This document shows, piece after piece, positions 1 to 7,813 of a stretch of 18,872 nt of DNA. Source of the stretch: Phycisphaerales bacterium UBA1845 (GTDB lineage: Bacteria; Planctomycetota; Phycisphaerae; UBA1845); the NCBI GenBank assembly GCA_002338715.1, contig DDIR01000139.1:10216-29087 (forward strand), read 5' to 3'. The notes below the pieces were generated by a model. It searched no databases, was not told the DNA's origin, and saw only the letters and a list, made by a program, of their open reading frames with translations. A program made the position numbers and the translations under genes. Position 1 is the stretch's first letter, and the number at the start of each line of letters is the position of its first letter.

Positions 1-1
1 T

Positions 2-493
2 TCGCTCAAGGGCGGGGCACCCCCAAACAGGTTCGCTTTTCGGTACAAGGTGTTGCGTGGTGATCCGCTTCGGCTGGTTGATTCGTTGAATCGGCTTGGA
101 AATGACTGTGCTATCGATGCCGATGATTTCATTTCCGATGCCGATCTGCGCGACGCGCTGGCGGATGCTTATTACCCCGATGCATTGTATCGGCTGCATC
201 GGGCGTTTAATGGTTTGGTGAAATACACGCCCGACGTGTTGGTGTCGTTGGAAGACGGGTGGTATACCGGCAGCCCGTTTATGGCGCAGTTTCTGTCGGC
301 TAAGGCGATTCACGGAAATCTGAACGAGAACGATTCGTTCGCGTTCGTGATGAGTACGGCTGGCCCGTTGCCCGCGACGATGCGGATGGACGAGGTGCTG
401 GGGCAACTCCACCGCATCGGCATCCTTCAGTCGGAAGCGGTTGTCGATCGGGACTTAACCCGCGGGCCAGGGAATGGCTTGCCCGTTAAGTAG
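2..493 (+). CDS. C-terminal part of a probable alkaline phosphatase-superfamily hydrolase (5' end outside window)
   Basis: The frame is open from the first bases of the window to a TAG at 491-493, giving about 163 residues, so the real start lies upstream. A GTG at 50 is an internal valine rather than a convincing start because the frame stays open before it and no Shine-Dalgarno precedes it. The segment around residues 60-125 (tyrosine-proline-aspartate-alanine-leucine, then a His-Gly-Asn-Leu-Asn motif, then a Leu-Pro-Ala stretch) resembles the C-terminal end of type I phosphodiesterase / nucleotide pyrophosphatase proteins, in which a His-Gly metal-ligand motif follows a Tyr-rich strand. 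The catalytic N-terminal half is not visible, so the family call is tentative. The last 67 bp overlap, convergently, the 3' end of the neighbouring membrane glycosyltransferase gene. It could alternatively be an uncharacterised planctomycete protein. Confidence 0.55.
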   Translation, partial: SLKGGAPPNRFAFRYKVLRGDPLRLVDSLNRLGNDCAIDADDFISDADLRDALADAYYPDALYRLHRAFNGLVKYTPDVLVSLEDGWYTGSPFMAQFLSAKAIHGNLNENDSFAFVMSTAGPLPATMRMDEVLGQLHRIGILQSEAVVDRDLTRGPGNGLPVK

Positions 494-2718
494 AGGTCGC
501 ACTTGAGGTATTTTGCGATCAGCGCTCGGCCGCGTTTGAGTTCGTCGCGACGGTGGCGTATTTCCAGATGTTCGTTGCGATCTTTGAAGACCTGGGCGAT
601 GCTGTCCGCGTCGATCGAACCAAACCACCACTTCCGCAAGTGATCCACTTCCGATTCACCGATGTTGAAATCGTCGAACACGTGCATTGCATCCGATGCT
701 GTGGCGATTGCCATCGTCTGGACGACGTGTCGAAGCTGATTGATTCCCGCCAGCTGGATGGCCTTCATGGGCGAATGGGTGGCTGCGAATATCGTGTCGA
801 CCGCATTGGGGTCGCCGTTGATGGTGTCTGATGCGGCGGTGTTGATGGCGTTGAGCGTTTCGGGGATCGCGGGAAGCGGCGGCAGTTCGACGTCGTGGTG
901 GTTCGACTCCATGAACGCGATCTGCATCGCGCCGCACTCGTCGGAACTGACAATAAACAGGCTGCTCGGATCGTTGAGCGGTTTTTTAAAGCGAAATAGC
1001 AGCTCAAACACGCCTTCGTCCGTGGCTCTCGTCACTTCGACATCAAACCCGTCAGCCGCAAATTTGTCGCCGGTTTGAAGTTGGCCGCCGCTACGGAACC
1101 CGTCGATGAGGAACCGCCCCAGAAGTCGCGAGAAGTACGGCTGCGATTCGACCGTCAGCGTGAATCGATGGGCGTCGAGTTGGGTGATGCTTGAGGGCTG
1201 ATCCATTCGCGGGAGATTCGGTGCGAATGTCAGCACGTGACACTTGAGTGCGTCGTAGTCGAGGTGATTGGCGTCGACAAGGTGTTCCTTGGCGTAGACG
1301 GCAGCAAAGGGGAGATTGATGAAATAGACGTCGGTCGTTTCCGCCGGGATTGGTTGGGCGCGGAGGCTGGTGGCGACGTATTGCTCGCCGTAGAGAAGCC
1401 CCTTCCACAAAAGGCGGTTGACTTTCAGCATGCCGATGCACAAGCCCATCGCGACGATCGCCAGCGTGGTGGTCGCGACGTACGTGCGGCGGGGTGTTCG
1501 ATGGTAGGCGACAGCCGGTGCGAGGATCAGCCCGATTGCGGCTGCCACGCCGCAGATGTAACCTGAGTGGGGCGTCGCGAGGACGGGAATCATCGGGGCC
1601 ATGGTGAGCAGAATCCAGAGCGGCCAAATCCAGAACCCGCGGGCTTTGCGGGTGATGGCGATATAGATTGACCCGATCGCCACCACGATGACGAGCATAA
1701 GGACGATGTCGAAGGGGGCTTCGGTGAACGGGTTGATCCGTCCCGTCGGTCCGACGGCCATCGGTGAAAGCCAAACGGCGCTGCAGACAAAGTGCAAGAG
1801 CTTGGCCAAACACCACAGAAAGAAGCCCGGTTCGGATGATCGACGAACGTACACGTCGGGCATCGGCTCGTAGTAATAACCGAGTCGCCAGATTAGAAAC
1901 GCGATGCCGACGACGGCGAAGATGACGTAGGCGATTTTGCGCGTCCAGGCGAACCTCCATCCGCCAAAGGCCACGTCCATCGCAACGAGAATCGCGGGGA
2001 GGATGATGGCGTTTTCACGCGAGAACAGTGCGCCGACCCACAGGATCACGGTCAGCGCAAGCCAGCCGCGGCACATGGGTGATGCGGTGGTGGCCGGTTC
2101 CGTCGCGTTGATGTTCATGTCGAGATTGGACGCCTGGGCGTAGGCAAGCATCGCGGCCAGCAGCAGCACCGTTTGCAGGATCATGTTCTGGGCTGCGAGC
2201 CAAGCCACCGCGTTGACGCTGAGCGGGTAGACGATGAAGAGGATTCCGCCGAACACCGACCAGAATCGTTGCCGGGTCATGCGATAGCACAGCGCGCTGA
2301 TGAGGATCGCGCCGATCCAATGCAGCAGCAGGTTGACGGCGTGTTGGGCCAGCACGCTTCCGCCGGTGATCGCGTAGACAATTTTCATCAAGGCGACGGA
2401 GACGGGGCGCGAGTATTGAAATTGAACGGGATGGTCCTGCCACCACAGGTCGTAAAGATCGTCGCTGCGGATGGTCGTTGCGTCGAGCAGTTCGGAGAGC
2501 GACCAGCCGCTTTCGCGGAACGTGCGGTAGTGCCAGTTGTCGTCGAGGCCGAGGCCATCGTGGAGCGACCAGCCGTGGGCGAGGAGGACGGTGACCCCGA
2601 GGATGACGCACGCCGCGATCCGGTGCATCCAGGTGTTGGCTGGTGTTTGGGCGTCGGCGCGAACGGCTGCGTGTTCGAGGGTCGGGTTGTCGTGGTTATG
2701 AGCTATGGGGGTGTCCAC
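427..2718 (-). CDS. GT-C type polytopic membrane glycosyltransferase-like protein
   Basis: A 763-residue protein starting at a GTG. A weak GAGGA lies about 11 nt upstream, and the start falls inside the 3' end of the phosphatase gene (23-bp overlap). A hydrophobic segment at about residues 33-50 is followed by a loop carrying an Asp-Asp pair (D59, D60) before Trp-His-Tyr. That is the acidic loop-1 signature of GT-C glycosyltransferases, which take a sugar from a polyprenyl-phosphate donor. About nine to eleven further membrane segments run to about residue 435, and a soluble C-terminal part of about 330 residues follows with no domain I recognise. The profile fits the PMT / ArnT / TMTC-like superfamily acting on the outer face of the inner membrane. 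Donor and acceptor cannot be read from sequence. It is the last gene of a five-gene operon with two phospho-ester hydrolases. An ATG at residue 31 is an alternative start. Confidence 0.8.
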   Translation of the reverse strand: MDTPIAHNHDNPTLEHAAVRADAQTPANTWMHRIAACVILGVTVLLAHGWSLHDGLGLDDNWHYRTFRESGWSLSELLDATTIRSDDLYDLWWQDHPVQFQYSRPVSVALMKIVYAITGGSVLAQHAVNLLLHWIGAILISALCYRMTRQRFWSVFGGILFIVYPLSVNAVAWLAAQNMILQTVLLLAAMLAYAQASNLDMNINATEPATTASPMCRGWLALTVILWVGALFSRENAIILPAILVAMDVAFGGWRFAWTRKIAYVIFAVVGIAFLIWRLGYYYEPMPDVYVRRSSEPGFFLWCLAKLLHFVCSAVWLSPMAVGPTGRINPFTEAPFDIVLMLVIVVAIGSIYIAITRKARGFWIWPLWILLTMAPMIPVLATPHSGYICGVAAAIGLILAPAVAYHRTPRRTYVATTTLAIVAMGLCIGMLKVNRLLWKGLLYGEQYVATSLRAQPIPAETTDVYFINLPFAAVYAKEHLVDANHLDYDALKCHVLTFAPNLPRMDQPSSITQLDAHRFTLTVESQPYFSRLLGRFLIDGFRSGGQLQTGDKFAADGFDVEVTRATDEGVFELLFRFKKPLNDPSSLFIVSSDECGAMQIAFMESNHHDVELPPLPAIPETLNAINTAASDTINGDPNAVDTIFAATHSPMKAIQLAGINQLRHVVQTMAIATASDAMHVFDDFNIGESEVDHLRKWWFGSIDADSIAQVFKDRNEHLEIRHRRDELKRGRALIAKYLKCDLYLTGKPFPGPRVKSRSTTASD

Positions 2719-3244
2719 CGCGAACAGATTCCTCGAACTCGCGAACCGGTTGGCGTTTGAAGAGATTTCGATCCACCTGGACCCGCGCCGATTTCATTTC
2801 AGTGTAGGCATCTTCGGCGCAGATGCGACGTTTTGCAATGAGATAGCAAAGAGCCATGGTAGCCGCCCTGCCACGACCGGCTTTGCAATGGATGTAGACC
2901 TTGATCTGGTCGCTCGAACATTCGTCGATGAACTCGACACCGCGTCGCAGGTTTTTGAAGGTCGGGCAGACGAGGTCGATGGTGGGCAGGCGCAGTTGGC
3001 GGATGTTGAATTCGGTCAGTTGGGTTATATGCCCGGCGAATTCGTCGCACATGTTGATGATTGCGCCGATCCCTTCGCTGTGCAGGTCTTCGATTTCGCG
3101 CCGGCGGGGCATGCGACCCAATAGGACGGTGTCATCGAGCCAATCCCAGCGATGCCATCCACCGATCGCACACATCAGATCGTGGTAGCCCAGCGACGGG
3201 TAGAACATCAGCTTTGCGAATAGTCGCTGGAGTGTGGCGATCAT
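2696..3244 (-). CDS. PTPMT1-like dual-specificity phosphatase (candidate phosphatidylglycerophosphate phosphatase)
   Basis: A 182-residue protein with the cysteine-phosphatase loop His-Cys-Lys-Ala-Gly-Arg-Gly-Arg (nucleophile C120, phosphate-binding R126) and a candidate general acid D90 in a Leu-Pro-Thr-Ile-Asp motif. The order of features matches mitochondrial PTPMT1: an N-terminal Phe-Tyr-Pro motif (about residue 14), a Leu-Leu-Gly strand (about 41), the Leu-Arg-Leu-x-Thr-x-Asp general-acid loop, then the HCKAGR loop followed by Ala-Thr-Met. PTPMT1 converts phosphatidylglycerophosphate to phosphatidylglycerol, so a lipid-phosphate substrate is a reasonable inference; protein or nucleotide phosphates are alternatives. 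Its ATG overlaps the TGA of the upstream phosphodiesterase gene as ATGA, with no Shine-Dalgarno, which suggests translational coupling. Its 3' end overlaps the glycosyltransferase start by 23 bp. Confidence 0.85.
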   Translation of the reverse strand: MIATLQRLFAKLMFYPSLGYHDLMCAIGGWHRWDWLDDTVLLGRMPRRREIEDLHSEGIGAIINMCDEFAGHITQLTEFNIRQLRLPTIDLVCPTFKNLRRGVEFIDECSSDQIKVYIHCKAGRGRAATMALCYLIAKRRICAEDAYTEMKSARVQVDRNLFKRQPVREFEESVRGGHPHSS

Positions 3245-4893
3245 GGGCGGGCAGCGCCGCGCAGTTTTGGGAGCAGGCTGATGCCGTCGATGCGGGGTTG
3301 GTTGTCCAATCGCTTCAACTCACCGAGCATGTCGAGGACAGTCGGCATGACATCGACGAGGCGAGCGGCGGGTATCTCGCTGCCCGCGGGAATGTCCGGT
3401 CCTGCGAAATACATGGGGATGCGCATGTCAGCCGCCAGGCACGAGCCGTGTCCGCCCTTTTCGATGTTGTAAAATGACCAGTCGCCATCGGCGAAGAAAA
3501 TCACGTCGCCCGCCCGCACCGAATCGAAGTACTCCACCATCTGCGGTACGAAGTCGGGCATCTCGGTGGTGGCTGTCATGTTCAGCCATTCGTGCGAGCT
3601 GCGCCATTGACCATCCGCCCAATCGCGAAGGAGGCGGTCAGCCGTCTCGGTTGTGGCGGATTGTTTTGAGTTGGCCAATCGCGCGCCGGGTGTGGATTGC
3701 TCGATGACGCGGTACTTCTTTTGGCCCAGTTCTTCATGGCGTTCGATTTTGTACGCGTTGTGATGGGTCAGCACGCGCACGTGGTTCTTGTCTTCACGAA
3801 TGCTCGCGAGCAGGATGCCGGGCATCCCCCCGCACAACCCGCTTTCGTCGGGCCGGATCAGGTGTTCGACAGTTTCGGCTGACGGGCGCTGTTGCCAGCC
3901 GTCTTTACCTTTTAGATGGATGGCCACGCGGCGGTAAGCGCCGTTGACGATCACCATGTCGCTGCGATCGAATTGCGCCTTTCGCCATGATCGGATCGAC
4001 CCTTGGCCATCCCCTTGATGGATTCGCAGCTTGGATGAATTCTTCAACCACGTGCAGACGTCGGCGAACTTTTCGGGATTCTCGGGGACGTGGCTGTGAT
4101 CGGTGGTGAGGACGCAATACGGATTCAAATCGGGATGACTCTTGCGGACATCTTCCACGATGCGGCCTATGGCCTGATCCACGACGATGAGGCCGCGTTC
4201 GTATTCTGCGCTGTCTGAACCGTACAGGTGACCAATCGCATCGAGACCCGGGAAGTAGCTCAAGTAGACCGCGGGCCAACGGTTGGCCGCCCGTGCGTAA
4301 TTCACGACGGCGGGAGCCGACAGTCCGACTTGCTCGTCGGCTTGCTCGTAGCGGTTCAGCAACCAGTCGATTCCGACACCGATAGCGCGATCGTAGGATT
4401 TGGTGACGCCGCGCCGCGTGTGGAAGCGGACGTTGACGGTGAGTTTGTCGTCGAGAACTTCGAAGAGCGTCGGGTTCTCGAAGTCGTCATTGCTGGACTG
4501 GTATGTGGCGACTGTGGAGTAGTTGCGCAGGAAATATTCTTCGCGATCAAACCATTGGTTGCCAAGGATGCCATGGTGGCCGGGAAAGCAGCCGGTGATG
4601 AACGACGTGGCATTGGGATAGGTGACCGACGGGATCGAGGTGACGGCGTTCGTGACGCCCGCGCCGCCTTTGACGAACAACGTTTCGATGTTGGGCAGCT
4701 TGCCTTCGTCGATCAGCGTCTTGAAACACGACCGGTCGATGCCATCGACGAAGAACATGAGGACGGCTGGGTCTGGTGACTCGTGCGCCTGCGAAAACGT
4801 TCGCATGCCGAGCTGGTCGTCGGAGCACCCGCAAAAAAACAGCGGACTGATTACGAAGGCAAACGCCAGCACGACGTTGCAGATGCGCTGCAT
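3241..4893 (-). CDS. Type I phosphodiesterase / nucleotide pyrophosphatase family lipoprotein
   Basis: A 550-residue protein of the alkaline phosphatase superfamily. The N-terminus is a lipoprotein-type signal ending Phe-Cys-Gly-Cys (lipidated Cys probably C23), so it should be anchored on the outer face of a membrane. Two-metal site residues are recognisable: D50 in the first strand, the nucleophile T91 in a Thr-Tyr-Pro-Asn motif followed by a Thr-Gly-x-x-Pro-Gly-His-His-Gly segment, D218 and H222, D265 and H266, and H482 in Gly-Gly-His-Gly. The C-terminal Asp-Val-Met-Pro-Thr motif is typical of sulfatase and phosphodiesterase relatives. It should hydrolyse a phosphate mono- or diester; the natural substrate is unknown. 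The start is supported by GGAGAG nine nt upstream, inside the end of the preceding gene, from which it is separated by 6 nt. The next gene overlaps its stop by 4 nt. Confidence 0.85.
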   Translation of the reverse strand: MQRICNVVLAFAFVISPLFFCGCSDDQLGMRTFSQAHESPDPAVLMFFVDGIDRSCFKTLIDEGKLPNIETLFVKGGAGVTNAVTSIPSVTYPNATSFITGCFPGHHGILGNQWFDREEYFLRNYSTVATYQSSNDDFENPTLFEVLDDKLTVNVRFHTRRGVTKSYDRAIGVGIDWLLNRYEQADEQVGLSAPAVVNYARAANRWPAVYLSYFPGLDAIGHLYGSDSAEYERGLIVVDQAIGRIVEDVRKSHPDLNPYCVLTTDHSHVPENPEKFADVCTWLKNSSKLRIHQGDGQGSIRSWRKAQFDRSDMVIVNGAYRRVAIHLKGKDGWQQRPSAETVEHLIRPDESGLCGGMPGILLASIREDKNHVRVLTHHNAYKIERHEELGQKKYRVIEQSTPGARLANSKQSATTETADRLLRDWADGQWRSSHEWLNMTATTEMPDFVPQMVEYFDSVRAGDVIFFADGDWSFYNIEKGGHGSCLAADMRIPMYFAGPDIPAGSEIPAARLVDVMPTVLDMLGELKRLDNQPRIDGISLLPKLRGAARP

Positions 4894-4899
4894 GGATTC

Positions 4900-6168
4900 T
4901 TACTCTCCGTCGGTGGGGTTGCCGCTGGCCAACCCGGTTTGGAGGCGCTCATCGGCGAGAAACGGGCGAAGCCTTTCGAGGAACGAATTGATCTCGGGGT
5001 AGTCGCCGGCATCGTGCTTGTTGCCCTTGAGGTAATCGAGGACGAGTTTGACGTGCTCTTCCGACGTGCTCATGCCGTTGGTTTCGAGGTGGTGGCGGAC
5101 GGCATTGCTGCCGCTTTGTTGACCGAGCACCAGTTCAACCGGGCCGGCGCCGATGGCCTCCGGCGGAAACGGCAGATACGTGTCGGGATTTTGCAGGATG
5201 CCGTCCTGATGGATGCCGGCTTCGGTGCGGAAGATGTTGGTTCCGATAACGGCTTTGTTGGACGCGGGCTCGAACCCGGTCAGTTGCGCGACGAGTTTTG
5301 AAAGCTCCGACAGCGCCTTGGGATTCACCGTTGTCGATTTCTTGAATTCGTCGTGATGCAGATGAAGGGCCATCACCACTTCTTCGAGGGCGACGTTGCC
5401 CGCGCGTTCACCGACGCCGTTGATCGTGCCCTGCACGACGTTGACGCCTTCCTTGATGCACGCAAGTGAGTTGGCGGTTGCGAGTCCGAGGTCGTTGTGG
5501 AAGTGGACGGCCATCATGGCGTCGTCCATGTTCTTGACGTTGTCCTGGATGCGACGAACGGTGGCCGCACACTTGTCGGGCGTGAGGATGCCAACCGTAT
5601 CGGTGAATCCGATGGACATGGCCCCGGCGCCGATGGCTTCTTCGTAGATCTTGTAAAGGAAATCGGGCTCGGTGCGCGAGGCGTCTTCCGGGCCGAAGGA
5701 GATGATCTCGAAAAATTTCTGCGCGTGGTCGATGGCCTCAACCGCAGTGTCGATGATCTGCGATTTGGTCATGTGGTGTTTGTGTTCGCGGTGGAGCGGA
5801 CTTGTGCCAATGAACAAGGTGATCGCCCGCTTGAGCGGCGAAACGCCCGAGAGCGCGTCGGCTGCAAGCTCGATGTCTGACTTGACCGTTCGCGACAGTG
5901 CCGACAGCACGGACCCTTTGACGTTCTTGGCGATCAGGCGAATGCCTTCGACATCGTTGGGGCTGGCGGCAGGAAATCCGCAGTCGATGGAATGCACGCC
6001 GGCGGCTGCTAGCGCTTTGGCGATCGTGAGTTTCTGTTCGGGGTTGAGTCGGATGCCCGGCATCTGGGCGCCGTCGCGCAGGGTGGTGTCGCTGATCCAG
6101 ACGACGGGTTTCTTCTTGTGTTGACGAAGTACGAATCGTTTGACCTTGCGGTTGATCGCACTAAACAT
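4900..6168 (-). CDS. 2-isopropylmalate synthase-like Claisen-condensing enzyme (HMGL family), lacking the regulatory domain
   Basis: A 422-residue HMGL-like TIM-barrel enzyme that condenses acetyl-CoA with a 2-oxoacid. Hallmarks of 2-isopropylmalate or homocitrate synthases are the Asp-Thr-Thr-Leu-Arg-Asp-Gly motif at residues 27-33, a Pro-Glu-Asp-Ala-Ser-Arg motif, the metal-binding His-Phe-His-Asn-Asp motif, the Asn-Gly-x-Gly-Glu-Arg-Ala-Gly-Asn signature and Gly-Ile-His-Gln-Asp-Gly. The protein stops about 90 residues short of full LeuA proteins, so the C-terminal LeuA_dimer domain that binds leucine is missing; feedback control by leucine is therefore not expected. The ATG at 6168 is chosen because GGAGG sits 8 nt before it. 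An upstream GTG (6186) lies before that Shine-Dalgarno, and an ATG at 6174 would leave only 2 nt spacing. No leuB, leuC or leuD is nearby, so the pathway is uncertain. Phosphonomethylmalate or homocitrate synthase activity cannot be excluded. Confidence 0.85.
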   Translation of the reverse strand: MFSAINRKVKRFVLRQHKKKPVVWISDTTLRDGAQMPGIRLNPEQKLTIAKALAAAGVHSIDCGFPAASPNDVEGIRLIAKNVKGSVLSALSRTVKSDIELAADALSGVSPLKRAITLFIGTSPLHREHKHHMTKSQIIDTAVEAIDHAQKFFEIISFGPEDASRTEPDFLYKIYEEAIGAGAMSIGFTDTVGILTPDKCAATVRRIQDNVKNMDDAMMAVHFHNDLGLATANSLACIKEGVNVVQGTINGVGERAGNVALEEVVMALHLHHDEFKKSTTVNPKALSELSKLVAQLTGFEPASNKAVIGTNIFRTEAGIHQDGILQNPDTYLPFPPEAIGAGPVELVLGQQSGSNAVRHHLETNGMSTSEEHVKLVLDYLKGNKHDAGDYPEINSFLERLRPFLADERLQTGLASGNPTDGE

Positions 6169-6170
6169 GG

Positions 6171-7646
6171 TCATTGCCTCCGACACGCGGTGGCAGCCGA
6201 CGCGTGGTTTGCTGATGGTGCTACTGAATTATCGACTGCTGGCATCGCGGGGGATGCAGTCGCCCCGACGGCTGATGGCCCCGTGTCCGGGTCAAAAAAC
6301 TTCGCCACCAGTCCAAAGTAGTATTCCTTCGCATACGCCGCGAAGCCAACATGCCCCCCGCCCGAAAGTATCAGTGCGGCGACGTTGGGGTTGTCCGTCG
6401 TCGCGACGAGGTCAGCCACCTCCTGCGCGGGCGCTAGCGGATCGTTGGCACCGTGTACAAACAGCATAGGCGTGCGAACCTTAGAGAGTTTATCGTAGAA
6501 CTTTTTATTTTTGTAGGGCAGAAAGCGAACCAGGGCGAAAGCTTCTTCAACCCCGTTGGGCAGGGGGACGCCGCAATGGTTGAATTCCTCCTGTATTAGT
6601 TGTTGGAGGCTTCCACTGGGGTTTTCGTATCCCTTGCGGACCATTCGGTCGCGGATGGTTTCCTGGATGGCGTTGTAGACCGGGTCGGTCAGTGCGCCGC
6701 GTGGGGTTTCCAGTTCGTCGCGGAGGCGTTCCCAACCGAGGATCGGTGAGAAGAGGACGTAACCGGCTCGGTAGCGCCGGGGGCCATGGACAGCCGTGAG
6801 CTCCTGGCGAATCCGCTCGGAATAGAGCGGGTTCTGCGGTCCGACTGCGTCATACCAGCCGGTGGCCATCGCGACATTCGCTCCCCAGCAGTACCCCACC
6901 AGTCCGGTGCGCGAAACTTCGGGCATCGCCTCGAGCCAGTCGGACACGTGTAGCAGGTCGTCGGATTCGAGAACGCCCCAGGTGTTATAGAGCTCGGGGT
7001 GACGTGCTTCGGTTTGCCCGTGGGCGCGAATCTCCAGCGCCAGGACATGAAAGCCAGCCGCCCGCAGGTAGTCGGCCATGTCTCGCGTACGCTGCACACC
7101 GTTGTCCCCGAAAAGTCCGGGAAGGATCACGATGCAATCGGTCGTGAGGGTTTTTCCATCGCGCCTGGCGAATCCCATCCGGCCGGAAAGTTCGAATCGG
7201 CCGTCGATTGGAATCTGGATATCTTCGAACCCTTCCCATGCCGGCGGGGGTGTGTCGATGTGGCTTTCGCGGCTGGCAGACTGCGCGGTGCATTTGATCC
7301 CTTCGAGGTTGCCCAGCAGCGTTCGCAGTCCCGACTCGCGAATGCCGAAGTGGTCATAGACATTGACGGATTGCCCGCTGGGACCTTTGAGTTGTTCGGT
7401 CAGCAGCGCCGAATTGCGCGGTGACGGCAGAAGCGCGGACATCGTCGCGTGGGTTTCGGTCAGCCATTCGCGGGCGGACGGGCGAGCCGGCGCTTCTTCC
7501 TGAAGAGCGGTGGCAGGTTCGGCGACTTTGACCTGGTGGATGTTCTCTGGGCTGACCTCGAACGATTGTTCGGAAAGGCAGCCGGCGGTAGCGCCCAGCA
7601 CCAGATATGCGGTGCAGGTCATGATCGATTTAAGTCGTATGGTCAT
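6171..7646 (-). CDS. Alpha/beta-hydrolase fold lipoprotein with a cysteine nucleophile elbow
   Basis: A 491-residue protein when started at the ATG at 7646; a GTG at 7670 in the same frame gives 8 more residues. The 7646 start gives a clean lipoprotein signal: Arg-Leu-Lys, a hydrophobic core, then Ala-Thr-Ala-Gly-Cys with C23 as lipidation site. The body is an alpha/beta hydrolase: an oxyanion-type Pro-Gly-Leu-Phe-Gly-Asp motif, a nucleophile elbow Gly-Tyr-Cys-Trp-Gly (C253), an acid in His-Gly-Ala-Asn-Asp (D402) and the catalytic His in Gly-Gly-Gly-His-Val-Gly-Phe (H432). The His region resembles YheT-type esterases, whereas a Cys elbow is known from dienelactone hydrolase. The substrate is unknown, probably an ester or thioester at the envelope. 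No Shine-Dalgarno is visible at any candidate start. It is the first gene of the five-gene operon. The tail after about residue 460 is Ala/Pro/Ser-rich and probably unstructured. Confidence 0.8.
   Translation of the reverse strand: MTIRLKSIMTCTAYLVLGATAGCLSEQSFEVSPENIHQVKVAEPATALQEEAPARPSAREWLTETHATMSALLPSPRNSALLTEQLKGPSGQSVNVYDHFGIRESGLRTLLGNLEGIKCTAQSASRESHIDTPPPAWEGFEDIQIPIDGRFELSGRMGFARRDGKTLTTDCIVILPGLFGDNGVQRTRDMADYLRAAGFHVLALEIRAHGQTEARHPELYNTWGVLESDDLLHVSDWLEAMPEVSRTGLVGYCWGANVAMATGWYDAVGPQNPLYSERIRQELTAVHGPRRYRAGYVLFSPILGWERLRDELETPRGALTDPVYNAIQETIRDRMVRKGYENPSGSLQQLIQEEFNHCGVPLPNGVEEAFALVRFLPYKNKKFYDKLSKVRTPMLFVHGANDPLAPAQEVADLVATTDNPNVAALILSGGGHVGFAAYAKEYYFGLVAKFFDPDTGPSAVGATASPAMPAVDNSVAPSANHASAATACRRQ
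6177..6181 (-). promoter_or_regulatory. Shine-Dalgarno site deciding the start of the LeuA-like gene
   Basis: GGAGG on the minus strand lies inside the last codons upstream of the TGA of the hydrolase gene. It has 8 nt spacing to the ATG at 6168, ideal for initiation. This argues against the longer GTG start at 6186 and the ATG at 6174, and places the start just past the hydrolase stop codon. Confidence 0.65.
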
Positions 7647-7686
7647 AGGTACAAGGAGACGCGCAGGCACTAAAAGGTTTTCGAGT

Positions 7687-7707
7687 CCACGGCTTGTAGA
7701 ACCGTGG
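7687..7707. repeat. Intergenic inverted repeat (6-bp stem, 9-nt loop)
   Basis: CCACGG and CCGTGG are separated by 9 nt in the 167-bp gap between the second propeller gene and the hydrolase operon. On the minus strand a CCTTTT tract follows about 10 nt after the stem, too far for a canonical intrinsic terminator. It could be a weak terminator for the propeller gene or a dispersed intergenic palindrome. The rest of this gap shows no convincing promoter by eye. Confidence 0.35.
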
Positions 7708-7813
7708 TTGGTCGAAACAGCTTATCGGCGGGGTCGCCTTCGTGCAATGTGTTACACGGGCGAGAACGGTCTGCGCGTGGGGGATTTTCCGGGGGTTGCG
7801 AGGTGATGGGGCG

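Noticed and set aside
1091..1960. 289-codon minus-strand frame inside the GT-C gene
   Set aside because: Same strand but shifted frame, Arg/His/Pro-rich composition typical of shadows. The GT-C frame has coherent membrane segments.
2173..2760. 195-codon plus-strand frame
   Set aside because: It is antisense to the GT-C membrane region, is Val/Asp/Glu-rich as expected of a reverse-complement shadow and has no motifs.
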